Source: Maritalea sp049801075
GTDB lineage: Bacteria > Pseudomonadota > Alphaproteobacteria > Rhizobiales > Devosiaceae
Direction of reading: 5' to 3'
Assembly (NCBI RefSeq): GCF_049801075.1
Contig: NZ_JBNAGG010000002.1
Span: 561,494 to 625,493 of the forward strand
Length of the DNA: 64,000 nt
Positions 1 through 7,919 of the stretch are shown piece after piece; position 1 is the stretch's first letter, and each line of letters opens with the position of its first letter. The notes under the pieces are model-generated. The model was not told the origin of the DNA and did not search any database. It was given only the letters and a program-made list of their open reading frames with translations. The translations under genes and the position numbers were made by a program.

Positions 1-293
1 GAAAGCCCCATAATGGCGAATTTATCTAGCTGCAACATTTCAGCCAGTTCCGCAACTAACTCAGCCTCTTTGGCAACATTTTGAATTTTTCGAAACGGTG
101 TTTGCCCCATCCCAGGTCGGTCAAACGCAATGATCCGGATGTCCTGCTCCAAAGCTATGCGGTGGAATTGGCTTGCTTCCAAATGACTGCCCGGACAACC
201 ATGGCAATAGATCAATGGTTCGCCCTCTGGATTGCCATATGTTTGGTAGAATATGTCCGATAGTGCCGCCATTCTGCGCTCTCCAAATTTCAT
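1..293 (-). CDS. Alpha/beta hydrolase, N-terminal part (cut by window edge)
   Basis: Reading leftwards from an ATG at 293 the frame stays open to the window edge and encodes at least 97 residues, with no stop. The protein has the alpha/beta-hydrolase pattern: an oxyanion-hole region YCHGCPGS, the strand-turn FDRPGMGQT, and at the very edge IMGLS, which looks like the start of the GxSxG nucleophile elbow. A second ATG at 272 is possible. The substrate cannot be told. The C-terminal half, with the catalytic Asp and His, lies outside the window. A 20-bp imperfect palindrome sits 8 bp upstream of the ATG. The complementary-strand reading over this interval lacks any family resemblance. Confidence 0.8.
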   Translation of the reverse strand, partial: MKFGERRMAALSDIFYQTYGNPEGEPLIYCHGCPGSHLEASQFHRIALEQDIRIIAFDRPGMGQTPFRKIQNVAKEAELVAELAEMLQLDKFAIMGL

Positions 294-300
294 ACTTTAT

Positions 301-320
301 ATAACTGACTAGATAGTTAT
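301..320. promoter_or_regulatory. Inverted repeat upstream of hydrolase gene (putative operator)
   Basis: Half sites ATAACTGACT and AGATAGTTAT pair at 8 of 10 positions around a central CTAG. The element ends 8 bp before the hydrolase ATG, where a bound repressor would block transcription or translation start. The layout resembles TetR-family operators, but no regulator gene is visible in the window, so the assignment is inference. The remaining bases to 546 contain no gene I can support. Confidence 0.4.
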
Positions 321-546
321 TTTAAAGGTGAATTGTTGTTAGGCTCTGGAGGTGGCGAGGGAGTTGTGACGAGGGCAGTGCCTCTCGCAAGTAAAGTGGA
401 ATGGCTGGTGTGCAGTGTGCCAACCAAGGATATGAAAAGTCTGTGGCGTTCGCAGCGACGCGTTTGAAGCGCACTTCTTTGAATGGAAGTAAGGGGATGC
501 CAAAAAGCTAGCGCGGCAGGGTGGTGTCGCGCTTTCGTTGATGGGA

Positions 547-975
547 TTATTTCGGAAGGCGGCCGGTTAGGACGGCCATTAGCGTGCCCCATCCGGTGAA
601 GGCCTTTTGGCCTTTGTCTGCCAAGGCGTAGTGATCGGGTTGATCATCGGCGCAGATTTCACGGCTGAGCGTCCAGCCGGTTTGATTGTCAAATAAGCCT
701 TGGCCAAATGTGAAGTTTTCTGATTGTTTTGGCTTATGCCAAACAGACGAGCCGCAGGTGCTGCAAAAGCCGCGGCTGGCGATGTTTGATGATTTCCATT
801 CTTCCACCGGGCCGTTGATTTCCACAATCTCGTCGCATACCACGCCCATCCAAAGCCCGCCACACCAATGGCGACACATTTCGCAATGACAGGCGCCATA
901 GGTGTCTGGGGCTTTGACTTTAAAGCTGACGGCGCCACATGCGCATTTACCGGATTTGATTTTCTGATCTGTCAT
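547..975 (-). CDS. GFA-family (CENP-V/GFA domain) zinc protein
   Basis: A 142-residue protein of the glutathione-dependent formaldehyde-activating (GFA) fold. Zinc ligands are visible as CACGA near residue 11, CHCEMCRHW near residue 30 and CSTCGSSVW near residue 75, the usual three Cys clusters of the family. Most members are simply called GFA family; true S-hydroxymethylglutathione synthase activity is disputed even for the type protein, so no substrate is assigned. The gene is divergent from hpt and is the first of three GFA paralogues in the first 4.2 kb. A purine-rich stretch (GAGAGAAA) precedes the ATG. Confidence 0.88.
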   Translation of the reverse strand: MTDQKIKSGKCACGAVSFKVKAPDTYGACHCEMCRHWCGGLWMGVVCDEIVEINGPVEEWKSSNIASRGFCSTCGSSVWHKPKQSENFTFGQGLFDNQTGWTLSREICADDQPDHYALADKGQKAFTGWGTLMAVLTGRLPK

Positions 976-1133
976 AGAATTTCTCTCGATAAGTATCCGG
1001 ATAGATTATCGAAATAGGCGACTTGTGCAATCCTTTCGCTCTGCGATAATGGATATTCTGCTTGTGGATCAAGGCAATGGAAGGATGACAGGGGCGTATC
1101 GGCTGTTTAGATTGCCACTGAAGGTGAGGGCTT

Positions 1134-1673
1134 ATGGACCATTCCAACTATGTGATTGATCAAATGATTTCTGCCAAATCCATCGCGGCACGCGTGGAGG
1201 AATTGGCTGAGGAAATCTCGGTGAAATATGCGGACACAGACAAGCTAGTTGTTGTGGGGCTTTTGCGCGGGTCATTCGTATTCATCTCTGACTTGGTGAG
1301 GGAGTTGGATTTGCCCGTTGAAGTCGATTTTTTGGAAACCTCATCTTATGGCAACAGCACCGAATCTTCGCGCGAAGTGCGGATTTTGAAAGATTTGCGT
1401 GGCGAGATTGAAGGGCGTGACGTGTTGGTGGTCGAAGATATTGTCGATACGGGCCATACGCTGAACCATGTGCTGCATATGCTGGAGTCGCGCAAGCCCA
1501 AGCGGCTGGATGTGTGTGCGTTGCTGGATAAGCCCTCGCGGCGCGAAGTGGATATTAGCGCGAGCTGGACCGGGTTTGAAATTCCGGACGAGTTTGTTGT
1601 GGGCTATGGCATTGATTATGCGCAGCGCAACCGCAATCTGCCCTATATTGGCAAAGTGCGGTTTACTGATTAG
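1134..1673 (+). CDS. hpt: Hypoxanthine phosphoribosyltransferase
   Basis: A 179-residue type I phosphoribosyltransferase that converts hypoxanthine (and usually guanine) plus PRPP into IMP/GMP in purine salvage. The PRPP-binding signature VLVVEDIVDTGHTL lies at residues 97-110, the flexible-loop and PPi-loop region LLRGSFVF at 43-50, and the C-terminal purine-contact segment FVVGYGIDYAQRNRNLPYIG near the end. The length is normal for bacterial Hpt. GGTGAGGG precedes the ATG. Its 3' end overlaps the convergent AraC gene by 11 bp, so no separate terminator exists. Confidence 0.95.
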   Translation: MDHSNYVIDQMISAKSIAARVEELAEEISVKYADTDKLVVVGLLRGSFVFISDLVRELDLPVEVDFLETSSYGNSTESSREVRILKDLRGEIEGRDVLVVEDIVDTGHTLNHVLHMLESRKPKRLDVCALLDKPSRREVDISASWTGFEIPDEFVVGYGIDYAQRNRNLPYIGKVRFTD

Positions 1674-2406
1674 CCAGCCTGCTGGTCCGTTTTGGGCGGT
1701 GCCCATATTCTTTTAGATAAGCGCGTGAAAAGGCATCAGGCGCGCGATAGCCATATCTGCGGGCCACTTTGTCGATCCGCTCCCCGCGTTCGATTTCGGT
1801 TTTAGCCAACATCAAACGCCACCTGCGTAGATAGCTGCCGGGTGTTTCGCAAACAAGCTGAGCAAATAGCTGCTTGAAACGGCTGGGAGATAAACCAGCT
1901 TCTTGCGCAAGTGCCTCGTTGTTCCATAGCCGTTCCGGCCGTTCGTGAATGGCGACCAAGGCACGGCTGATCCTGTCGTCCGCCAGTCCGGCCAAAAAGC
2001 TAGGCTTGGCATGACCATTTTCGAGCTGATGCCTCAACAAGCGCACAACCAGAATTTCGCCATAACGTGCAATCACAACTTTTGCGCCACATCGATTGAT
2101 TTGCACCTCGCTGGCAATAAGCTGAACCAAATGAGCCAAATCCTGATTGTCTTCGACCTCTAATGACATGCCGTGCGGCAGTGCAGCGGCTAAGGCGGGA
2201 GCGAGCTGATTAAACTCGATATAAAGGGCAAACAAAACATCGCCCGCCGTGCCAATATGTCCAACAGCATGAGGGTGAAGATAAAGCGAGATCTGTCCGG
2301 TTTTTTCATCTTTGATGGCAAAGAGATTGGCGCGCTTTGGCGCTTCAAGGCTTGCAGATATACGGAACGTCTCAATGAGGGTTGTCAGGCGGTCAATTTT
2401 TTGCAT
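1663..2406 (-). CDS. AraC-family transcriptional regulator
   Basis: A 247-residue protein with a cupin-like sensory N-terminal half (AraC_binding/cupin_6 type, residues about 15-140) and an AraC/XylS helix-turn-helix C-terminus: LAQEAGLSPSRFKQLF is the first HTH and IDKVARRYGYRAPDAFSRAY the second. ATG 2406 is preferred over the upstream TTG at 2442 because the family alignment begins near MQKIDRL and a purine-rich AGAAAGACGAA precedes it. The gene is divergent from a peroxiredoxin-like gene across 85 bp, so that gene is its most likely target. That is inference from position. The inducer is unknown. Confidence 0.88.
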   Translation of the reverse strand: MQKIDRLTTLIETFRISASLEAPKRANLFAIKDEKTGQISLYLHPHAVGHIGTAGDVLFALYIEFNQLAPALAAALPHGMSLEVEDNQDLAHLVQLIASEVQINRCGAKVVIARYGEILVVRLLRHQLENGHAKPSFLAGLADDRISRALVAIHERPERLWNNEALAQEAGLSPSRFKQLFAQLVCETPGSYLRRWRLMLAKTEIERGERIDKVARRYGYRAPDAFSRAYLKEYGHRPKRTSRLANQ

Positions 2407-2491
2407 TTCGTCTTTCTGGTTGGAAAAATAAGACCAAGGCAACTTTATGTCCTGATATTGATGGGTTCAAGTCAATTTTTAGGAGCATGAA

Positions 2492-3028
2492 ATGCTAATT
2501 CCTCGACAAAAAACTCATGATTTGAACGTTGCCACACTGGATCATGGTGATTTTCAGCTTTCTTCGGAACAGTCTGAGCGTGGCACGTTGATCTGCTTTT
2601 ATCGTGGGTTTCATTGCCCAATCTGCGCAACCTACTTGAAAGAACTCGAGCGGTTGGTGCCGGAGTTTGAAAAGCGCGGTGTTGCCGTTGTCGCCATCAG
2701 CTCAGATGAAGAAGATCGTGCGCGGCAAATGGCGGACAAAATCAACGCCAAAAACCTGCGTATTGGCTATGGCATTGCACTGGAAGAAGCGAAGAAATGG
2801 GGCTTGTTCATCTCTCAATCGCGAGGGATGACTTCGATCGGCGTGGAAGAACCAAAACTGTTTTCAGAGCCCGGATTGTTTTTGATCTCTCCGGACATGA
2901 GCCTTTATTTCAGTTCCATTCAAACAATGCCATTTGTACGCCCAAACTTCACCGAACTGCTGGGGGCAATCGATTTCGTGGTCGAAAAGAGCTATCCTGC
3001 GCGCGGCGAATATCAGGGCGAAGTATAG
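2492..3028 (+). CDS. Peroxiredoxin-like protein (AhpC/TSA family)
   Basis: A 178-residue thioredoxin-fold protein. The segment FYRGFHCPICATYLKEL (from residue 37) carries the peroxiredoxin-like Cys-Pro-Ile-Cys active site, where classical 2-Cys enzymes have PxxxTxxC. The later SSDEEDRARQMADK resembles the AhpC/TSA core. A role in peroxide or thiol redox defence is expected, but the peroxidase activity of this CPxC subgroup is less certain. AGGAGCATGAA before the ATG forms a strong ribosome site. The gene is transcribed away from the AraC regulator, which suggests stress-inducible control. Confidence 0.82.
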   Translation: MLIPRQKTHDLNVATLDHGDFQLSSEQSERGTLICFYRGFHCPICATYLKELERLVPEFEKRGVAVVAISSDEEDRARQMADKINAKNLRIGYGIALEEAKKWGLFISQSRGMTSIGVEEPKLFSEPGLFLISPDMSLYFSSIQTMPFVRPNFTELLGAIDFVVEKSYPARGEYQGEV

Positions 3029-3032
3029 GACT

Positions 3033-3368
3033 TTATTTCGCGGGTAGGGTGCCCACAAAACTCGTGGCCAGGGCGATCCATTCGGCCAGACCTTGGTCTG
3101 ACGCGATGGCGTCGCCTGAGACATTGACGAAGCCCTTCATGGGTTTGCCTGTAAAATCCATTAGTCCGGCCCCGGGGCGGGCAAGGGCTTCATCATAAAG
3201 GTCTGGCCCTACGCGCACCATCATGGTGCCATCTTTATGGGGCCCCACCAGCATGTTGCCATTGAGCATAAAGGCGATGCCGCCGAACATTTTTTTCTCT
3301 GTAACGTTCGGGTCATCGCCGATTATGCCGCGAATTCGATCTGCCAAAATTTCGCGTTCTTCGCTCAT
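3033..3368 (-). CDS. TfoX N-terminal domain protein
   Basis: A 111-residue protein consisting only of the TfoX/Sxy N-terminal domain, recognised by KKMFGGIAFMLNGNMLVG (residues 25-42) and the MMVRVG strand. Full-length TfoX regulates competence in gammaproteobacteria. In alphaproteobacteria stand-alone N-terminal domains are common and of unknown function, so competence should not be inferred. Its ATG overlaps the stop of the upstream GFA gene in an ATGA arrangement, indicating translational coupling in a three-gene operon. Confidence 0.87.
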   Translation of the reverse strand: MSEEREILADRIRGIIGDDPNVTEKKMFGGIAFMLNGNMLVGPHKDGTMMVRVGPDLYDEALARPGAGLMDFTGKPMKGFVNVSGDAIASDQGLAEWIALATSFVGTLPAK

Positions 3369-3766
3369 GTCATGTGATCCGCTGTTTTCAGTTCAGGGTC
3401 CATATAGTCCCATAATGGACGTTCGGCTGTGTAGAGCGCCACTTGTGGCTTAAACCAATCCGAATTGTTGAACGCGCCTACGGCGATGCCGAGATTGTCT
3501 GGTAGTTTTGAGTTTTCTGAAAAGAGGCGCGAACCACATTCCGGGCAAAAATGGCGGGTGCGGGTTGTGCCTGCATCCGACAATGATTGGTGGGTTTTGG
3601 TTTCGCCGTGAATTTCAACTTGCTCTTTTTTGTAAAAGGCTTGTGACAAGTGTCCCGTGCCGGAAACGCGACGACACGCATTGCAATGGCATGAGGCCAT
3701 GCGCAAGGGCTCGCCCGTGACGGTGAAGGTAACCTGGCCGCAATGGCATTGTCCTTGTTGTTTCAT
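3365..3766 (-). CDS. GFA-family zinc protein
   Basis: A 133-residue GFA/CENP-V-type protein with the expected ligand clusters CHCGQ (residue 6), CHCNACRRVSG (near residue 26) and CPECGSRLF (near residue 80). ATG 3766 is chosen because GGGGGAGAAA immediately precedes it and the family starts a few residues before the first CxC. It is the second gene of an operon (GFA-GFA-TfoX) and is clearly paralogous to, though well diverged from, the two other GFA genes nearby. The substrate is unknown. Confidence 0.87.
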   Translation of the reverse strand: MKQQGQCHCGQVTFTVTGEPLRMASCHCNACRRVSGTGHLSQAFYKKEQVEIHGETKTHQSLSDAGTTRTRHFCPECGSRLFSENSKLPDNLGIAVGAFNNSDWFKPQVALYTAERPLWDYMDPELKTADHMT

Positions 3767-3785
3767 TTTCTCCCCCAAAGAATGC

Positions 3786-4205
3786 TTAGCTGTCGCGATA
3801 GGTGGTGTATTGCGCCAACCCATCGCTTGTGTGATCCCATTCAAATTTCGAGCGGGCAAAAATCATTGATTTGGGCGCAAACTTGTTGGCCGCTTCGCCC
3901 AGCAGGCCGAGTGGCACCAAATGATGATTTTTCAAACGGCTAGAAATGGCGAAGACTGGCGTGCCGCATTTGGTGCATCGGTGTCGCTGCACAATCGCGC
4001 CGCTATCAGCTTCGGTATCATATCGGGTGGTTTCCCCGGAAAAATGAAACTGATCGTCTGACCAAAGACTGATCGCAGCATGGTCGCTGCCAGTTGATTT
4101 TTGGCAGTGGCGGCATGCGCACAGCATGGCTGTTTTAGGCGAGCCGGTTAGAACCAGTTTAGCTTGACCACATGCGCATTCCGCGCGAATATCATTCTCT
4201 TCCAT
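3786..4205 (-). CDS. GFA-family zinc protein
   Basis: A 139-residue GFA/CENP-V-type protein. The ligands are CACGQAKL (residue 10), CACRHCQKSTGS (residue 29) and CTKCGTPVF (near residue 77). The KSTGSDHAA and WDHTSDGL segments are typical of the family. It is the promoter-proximal gene of the minus-strand GFA-GFA-TfoX operon, with 19 bp to the next start. It is divergent from a GNAT gene. No enzymatic role is assigned. Confidence 0.87.
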   Translation of the reverse strand: MEENDIRAECACGQAKLVLTGSPKTAMLCACRHCQKSTGSDHAAISLWSDDQFHFSGETTRYDTEADSGAIVQRHRCTKCGTPVFAISSRLKNHHLVPLGLLGEAANKFAPKSMIFARSKFEWDHTSDGLAQYTTYRDS

Positions 4206-4271
4206 TTATAGAGTTTGGCGCGTTTCTGGCGCTGAATCAATTCAATAAATTGCGAGTTGTCCGTCTAGATC

Positions 4272-4835
4272 ATGAAAATATTTGACCTGCCGATTGAAAC
4301 TGAACGTTTGCGTTTGCGGCGTGTGCGCCCCGATGATTTTGATGCGCTCTTTCCCATTCACTCTGATCCAGATGTTTGCCGCTATCTGCCTTATGAGCCG
4401 CGCGATAAAGCCGGGATGCAAGAGGCGCTGGACAAACGCGTGGCGCTAGAAACGCTGGAACCTGGCGGCGATGCTTTGTTTTTGGCTGTCGAGCTAAAGG
4501 AAACGGGCGAGGTTATTGGCGAAGTGCTGCTCTTTTATCTCAATGAAGCTGCGCGGCAAGGCGAAGTTGGCTATGTGTTTTCACCCAAGCACCATGGCAA
4601 AGGCTATGGCTATGAAGCCACGCGCGCTTTTATGGATAGCTGCTTTGAGAAATTCAATTTGCACCGCATCGCGGCCCGCTGCTCGGCGGCAAATGAGGCA
4701 TCTTGGCGGTTGATGGAAAAGCTGAAAATGCGCCGTGAGGCAGATTTTCGCGAACACGAGCTTTTCAAAGGTGAGTGGGATCACATGTATATCTATGCCA
4801 TTTTGGAAGATGAATGGCGGGCGCTTCGCAGCTAG
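4272..4835 (+). CDS. GNAT N-acetyltransferase (RimJ/RimL type)
   Basis: A 187-residue GCN5-related acetyltransferase. It opens with the RimJ-like IETERLRLRRVRPDDFDALF, has the acetyl-CoA motif GYVFSPKHHGKGYGYEATRA around residue 98, and ends with AANEASWRLMEKLKMRREADF, the N-terminal-amine or amino-sugar acetylating subgroup. The acceptor is not predictable. The gene is followed at 60 bp by trmJ on the same strand. Confidence 0.85.
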   Translation: MKIFDLPIETERLRLRRVRPDDFDALFPIHSDPDVCRYLPYEPRDKAGMQEALDKRVALETLEPGGDALFLAVELKETGEVIGEVLLFYLNEAARQGEVGYVFSPKHHGKGYGYEATRAFMDSCFEKFNLHRIAARCSAANEASWRLMEKLKMRREADFREHELFKGEWDHMYIYAILEDEWRALRS

Positions 4836-4896
4836 GTCTTGATTTTTGCTGCCTGTCCGCCCTATGTGTCTGCGACTTATGTGAAGGACAATGACC

Positions 4897-5712
4897 ATGG
4901 CAGGCACGGATAGCTCTAAAGATTTCGAGCTGAAACCCACCCCAGCGGTGATTTTATGCGAACCCCAGTTGGGCGAGAATATTGGCACGGCGGCGCGCGC
5001 TATGGCCAATTTTGGCCTGTGGGACTTGCGCATTGTAAACCCGCGTGATGGTTGGCCGAGTGAGCGGGCGCGTGGCGCCGCAGCCAAGGCAGATCACGTT
5101 ATCGATCGGGTGCAAGTTTTTGATCGCGTGGAAGATGCTATTGCCGATTTGAACCTTGTTTACGCCACCACGGCGCGTTCTCGCGACATGTTTAAGCCTG
5201 TCATCGGCCCGGATGAAGCGGCAAATAAATTGGTGCCGCATATCGGCTCTGGCCAGAAGGCAGGCATTTTGTTTGGGCGAGAGCGCTGGGGGCTGAACAA
5301 TGAAGAGGTGGCGCTTTGCGATTCAATCGTCACCTTGCCCGTGGAGCCAGCGTTCGCTTCATTGAACATTGCGCAGGCCGTTTTGGTTCTGGCCTATGAA
5401 TGGCGGCGGGCGGCTAATGGCGCACAAGACTTGCCGTTTACGGGAGATGTTGGCGAGCCAGCACCGCGTGAACAATTGGTTGGCCTTTATGAGCATTTGG
5501 AAGATTCGCTGGACCGCTCCAACTATTTCAAAGTGGCGGACAAGCGGCCATCCATGGTCAACAATATCCGCTCTATGCTGGGGCGGGCCAAGTTTAATGC
5601 GCAAGAGGTACGCACATTTCGCGGGATTATTGCGGCGCTAGATCGACGCCATGAGCGGCCCAATCCGCACCGTGAAAAGCAAAAACTGCAACAAAAAAAG
5701 GACGCCGAATAG
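4897..5712 (+). CDS. trmJ: tRNA (cytidine/uridine-2'-O-)-methyltransferase TrmJ
   Basis: A 271-residue SpoU/TrmH-family SPOUT methyltransferase that methylates the 2'-O of residue 32 in tRNA. Motifs are VILCEPQLGENIGTAARAMA (motif 1), GILFGRERWGLNNEEVALCD (motif 2) and ASLNIAQAVLVLAYEW (motif 3), followed by the TrmJ-specific C-terminal helical extension with NIRSMLGRAKFNAQEVRTFRG. ATG 4897 is preferred over 4891 because AAGGA lies 8 bp rather than 2 bp upstream. The stop codon sits in the loop of a bidirectional terminator. Confidence 0.93.
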   Translation: MAGTDSSKDFELKPTPAVILCEPQLGENIGTAARAMANFGLWDLRIVNPRDGWPSERARGAAAKADHVIDRVQVFDRVEDAIADLNLVYATTARSRDMFKPVIGPDEAANKLVPHIGSGQKAGILFGRERWGLNNEEVALCDSIVTLPVEPAFASLNIAQAVLVLAYEWRRAANGAQDLPFTGDVGEPAPREQLVGLYEHLEDSLDRSNYFKVADKRPSMVNNIRSMLGRAKFNAQEVRTFRGIIAALDRRHERPNPHREKQKLQQKKDAE

Positions 5713-5722
5713 GCGTCCTTTT
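5693..5722. terminator. Bidirectional terminator shared by trmJ and the ABC operon
   Basis: AAAGGACGCC (5697-5706) pairs with GGCGTCCTTT (5712-5721) around a five-base loop. The plus strand runs into TTTT and the minus strand into a seven-base U tract. The trmJ TAG (5710-5712) lies across the loop and stem, so the coding region enters the hairpin. Confidence 0.85.
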
Positions 5723-5743
5723 AGGTTTTGAAGGTCGGTTGAA

Positions 5744-6631
5744 TTAGGCTTCGATCAAGCGGCGGCGATATTCGCTTGCAGCGTAGACAAAGCCCGCTGT
5801 GATCGCCAAGCCAATGAACATGTGCAACCAGTTATATTGATTGAGCATGGCCACGATAAAGCTCGCTGCATTGAATGATTCTTGCGTTGCGATTTCTTCC
5901 AAAAGGGCTTCGTTGGCGAACATGTTTTCCAAGCGAAAGGTAATGAAGTTGCCAATATGGCTTTCAAAATTACCAGCGCTAAAGCGGAAGATGCGCTCAG
6001 CCAAGATCAACAAGCCCGGCACCACAAATGCTAGAGGAATGCTCCAACGTTTGAAAACAGTGGACAGCAAGGCTACCCAAGCGAAGAATGGGGCATACCA
6101 AAGCAAGGCGAGCAGAACCATAACAGCGGCAGAGATGCTCATCTGGATATAAGTGCTGACAAAATTGATCGGATCAGCGGTACTAACACCAGGCACAAAC
6201 CCTGCAATCCAAATTGAGAACAGATAGGCCATCACACCAGCGATCAGCATCCAAACGCCAATTGCCATGGGGAAGATGGTGCCACCGGCCAACACTTTTG
6301 AGCCGAGGATCTTCAGGTCTGATTGCGGCATGCTTTTCCAAAAGAGCAGGCCATTATTCTTCCGGTCTGCGCTGAATGAATCAGCATAGTAGAAGAAAAG
6401 AGCAATCATCAGATAGACCGTCCACAACACAATCGAGATTGCGTAAAAGGCGGTAAACAATGTGGCTTTTGAATCCATTGTGGTGAATTCAGCCTGGATG
6501 TCACTGCTGCCCAAAATGATGGCGGATGCGAATACAGCAATCACAATCAACGTGATTACAGCAGGTGCAATCAAAAACGCGCCGCGATGTTCCAAAAATT
6601 CCCGTTTTACGAGGGCGATATAGGTATTCAT
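5744..6631 (-). CDS. ABC transporter permease
   Basis: A 295-residue integral membrane protein with about six hydrophobic segments (near residues 18-40, 56-82, 112-136, 160-190, 195-215 and 268-288), of the ABC-2 type that pairs with YtrB-like ATPases. A large hydrophilic loop precedes the last segments. Its ATG overlaps the end of the ATPase gene by 4 bp, so the two are translationally coupled. The transported compound is not deducible; relatives handle cell-envelope stress or antibiotics. Confidence 0.85.
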   Translation of the reverse strand: MNTYIALVKREFLEHRGAFLIAPAVITLIVIAVFASAIILGSSDIQAEFTTMDSKATLFTAFYAISIVLWTVYLMIALFFYYADSFSADRKNNGLLFWKSMPQSDLKILGSKVLAGGTIFPMAIGVWMLIAGVMAYLFSIWIAGFVPGVSTADPINFVSTYIQMSISAAVMVLLALLWYAPFFAWVALLSTVFKRWSIPLAFVVPGLLILAERIFRFSAGNFESHIGNFITFRLENMFANEALLEEIATQESFNAASFIVAMLNQYNWLHMFIGLAITAGFVYAASEYRRRLIEA

Positions 6632-7515
6632 ATGATCTCTCCCTTACGGGTATCTTCACGCTGCATTAGCGCGACAAACAAATCTGAAATAGTCGGTGTG
6701 CTGACTTTGCCATATGGCTCCAACTGGTCGTGGCTGACGCCATCGAACACCATGATGGTTTGTCCGAACTTTTGCTCAACATAGATTGGCTTGAGCGCAT
6801 GTAGGGCGTCGAGCTCTTTTTCATCAGTGACGAGTTGGTGATAGCGTGTGCCCACATCTTCCATGGGGCAATCGAGCACCAAGTCTCCATCTTTGATAAA
6901 CATAATGTCGGTGAGCATAAATTCGATCTCATCAACCTGGTGGGTTGTGATCAACAAAGTACGCTCCTCATGCATATAGTCTTCAAGCAAACGCTTATAG
7001 AACCGCTTGCGATAAGTAATGTCCAAGCCAAGGGTTGGCTCGTCCAAGACTAAAAGTGAAGCATCGATCGCCATGACGATAGCAAGGTGCAGCTGAGCGA
7101 CCATACCTTTTGATAAAGCCTTGACCTTTGCATTAGCCCGGATGTCTGTGCCCTCAAGAAATCCATTTGCCTTCTCCCTGGAAAAGTTGGGGTGTATGTC
7201 TTCGATTAAGTCGAACAGTTCGCGCACTCTTAAAAAGCGCGGCAAGCTGGCCACGTCTGAGATGAACGCAATGTCGTTCATCAATTGAGCGCGGTTTTGA
7301 TAGGGGTGTTGACCCAGAACGGTGATGTCACCTTCACAATCGGTTAGGCCCAAAATTGCGTTCAAAGTCGTTGTTTTGCCGGCACCATTATGCCCGATAA
7401 GGCCCACAATACGGCCCTTTGGGATGGTGAAGTTGAGCCCGTGCAAAATCTCATTTTTGTTGAAGCTTTTGCGCAGGTTGCGGGCTTCAATAAGGGGCTT
7501 AGCTGTATTCGTCAT
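6628..7515 (-). CDS. ABC transporter ATP-binding protein
   Basis: A 295-residue ABC ATPase. Walker A GHNGAGKT is at residues 41-48, an ABC signature variant LSKGMVAQLHLA near 134, Walker B LLVLDEPTLGLD near 155, and the switch His in LLITTHQVDE. The signature reads LSKGM rather than LSGGQ, as in YtrB/CcmA-type exporter subunits. It lies 9 bp after a GntR regulator and overlaps the permease, forming a regulator-ATPase-permease operon. Confidence 0.92.
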   Translation of the reverse strand: MTNTAKPLIEARNLRKSFNKNEILHGLNFTIPKGRIVGLIGHNGAGKTTTLNAILGLTDCEGDITVLGQHPYQNRAQLMNDIAFISDVASLPRFLRVRELFDLIEDIHPNFSREKANGFLEGTDIRANAKVKALSKGMVAQLHLAIVMAIDASLLVLDEPTLGLDITYRKRFYKRLLEDYMHEERTLLITTHQVDEIEFMLTDIMFIKDGDLVLDCPMEDVGTRYHQLVTDEKELDALHALKPIYVEQKFGQTIMVFDGVSHDQLEPYGKVSTPTISDLFVALMQREDTRKGEII

Positions 7516-7524
7516 AACTCGCCT

Positions 7525-7878
7525 CTATTCCTCAGCGTGGCGCATCAAATCTTCAATATCCAGATTTAATGCTTTGATTTGTTTCATAATGCGGGGCCAT
7601 TCATTCTTTAAGAATGCCTCACGTTCATGCGCCAAAAGCTCCTTGCGCGCGCCTTCAGCAACAAACATGCCTAAGCCTCTTCTCTTTTCGATGACGCCCA
7701 AATCAACGAGTGATTGGTAGGCTTTGGTGACCGTGAGCGGGTTGACCGACAAGTCTGTCGCAATCTGCCGCACAGAGGGTAGCGCTTCGCCTTCCTTGAC
7801 CGAGGCTGATAAAATCATATCGGTCAATCGTTCTCTGATTTGAACAAATATCGGCTGTGTTTCATTCCAATTGTTCAT
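7525..7878 (-). CDS. GntR-family regulator, YtrA type
   Basis: A 117-residue protein with an N-terminal winged helix (LPSVRQIATDLSVNPLTVTKAYQSLVD is the recognition region, residues 29-55; RRGLGMFVAEG the wing) and only a short helical tail. That architecture defines the YtrA subfamily, which represses its own ABC transporter operon. It is the first gene of the minus-strand operon and a matching palindrome lies 16 bp upstream. The effector is unknown. Confidence 0.92.
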   Translation of the reverse strand: MNNWNETQPIFVQIRERLTDMILSASVKEGEALPSVRQIATDLSVNPLTVTKAYQSLVDLGVIEKRRGLGMFVAEGARKELLAHEREAFLKNEWPRIMKQIKALNLDIEDLMRHAEE

Positions 7879-7893
7879 TGTGTCTCACTCATC

Positions 7894-7919
7894 TAGTGTA
7901 TTAGAGTTGTAACACACTA
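7894..7919. promoter_or_regulatory. Palindromic operator for the YtrA-type regulator
   Basis: Half sites TAGTGTATTA and TAACACACTA, separated by six bases, match at 9 of 10 inverted positions. The element ends 16 bp before the GntR start codon, where a YtrA-type autorepressor would act. Its long perfect arms make it the clearest operator in the window. Binding by this particular regulator is inferred from position. Confidence 0.75.

Noticed and set aside
317..592. Minus-strand 91-residue open frame
   Set aside because: It is rich in Pro, Arg and His with no family features, overlaps the 3' end of a real GFA gene and has no ribosome site.
3033..3368. TfoX gene as evidence of natural competence
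   Set aside because: Only the N-terminal domain is present and alphaproteobacterial stand-alone forms have no shown competence role.
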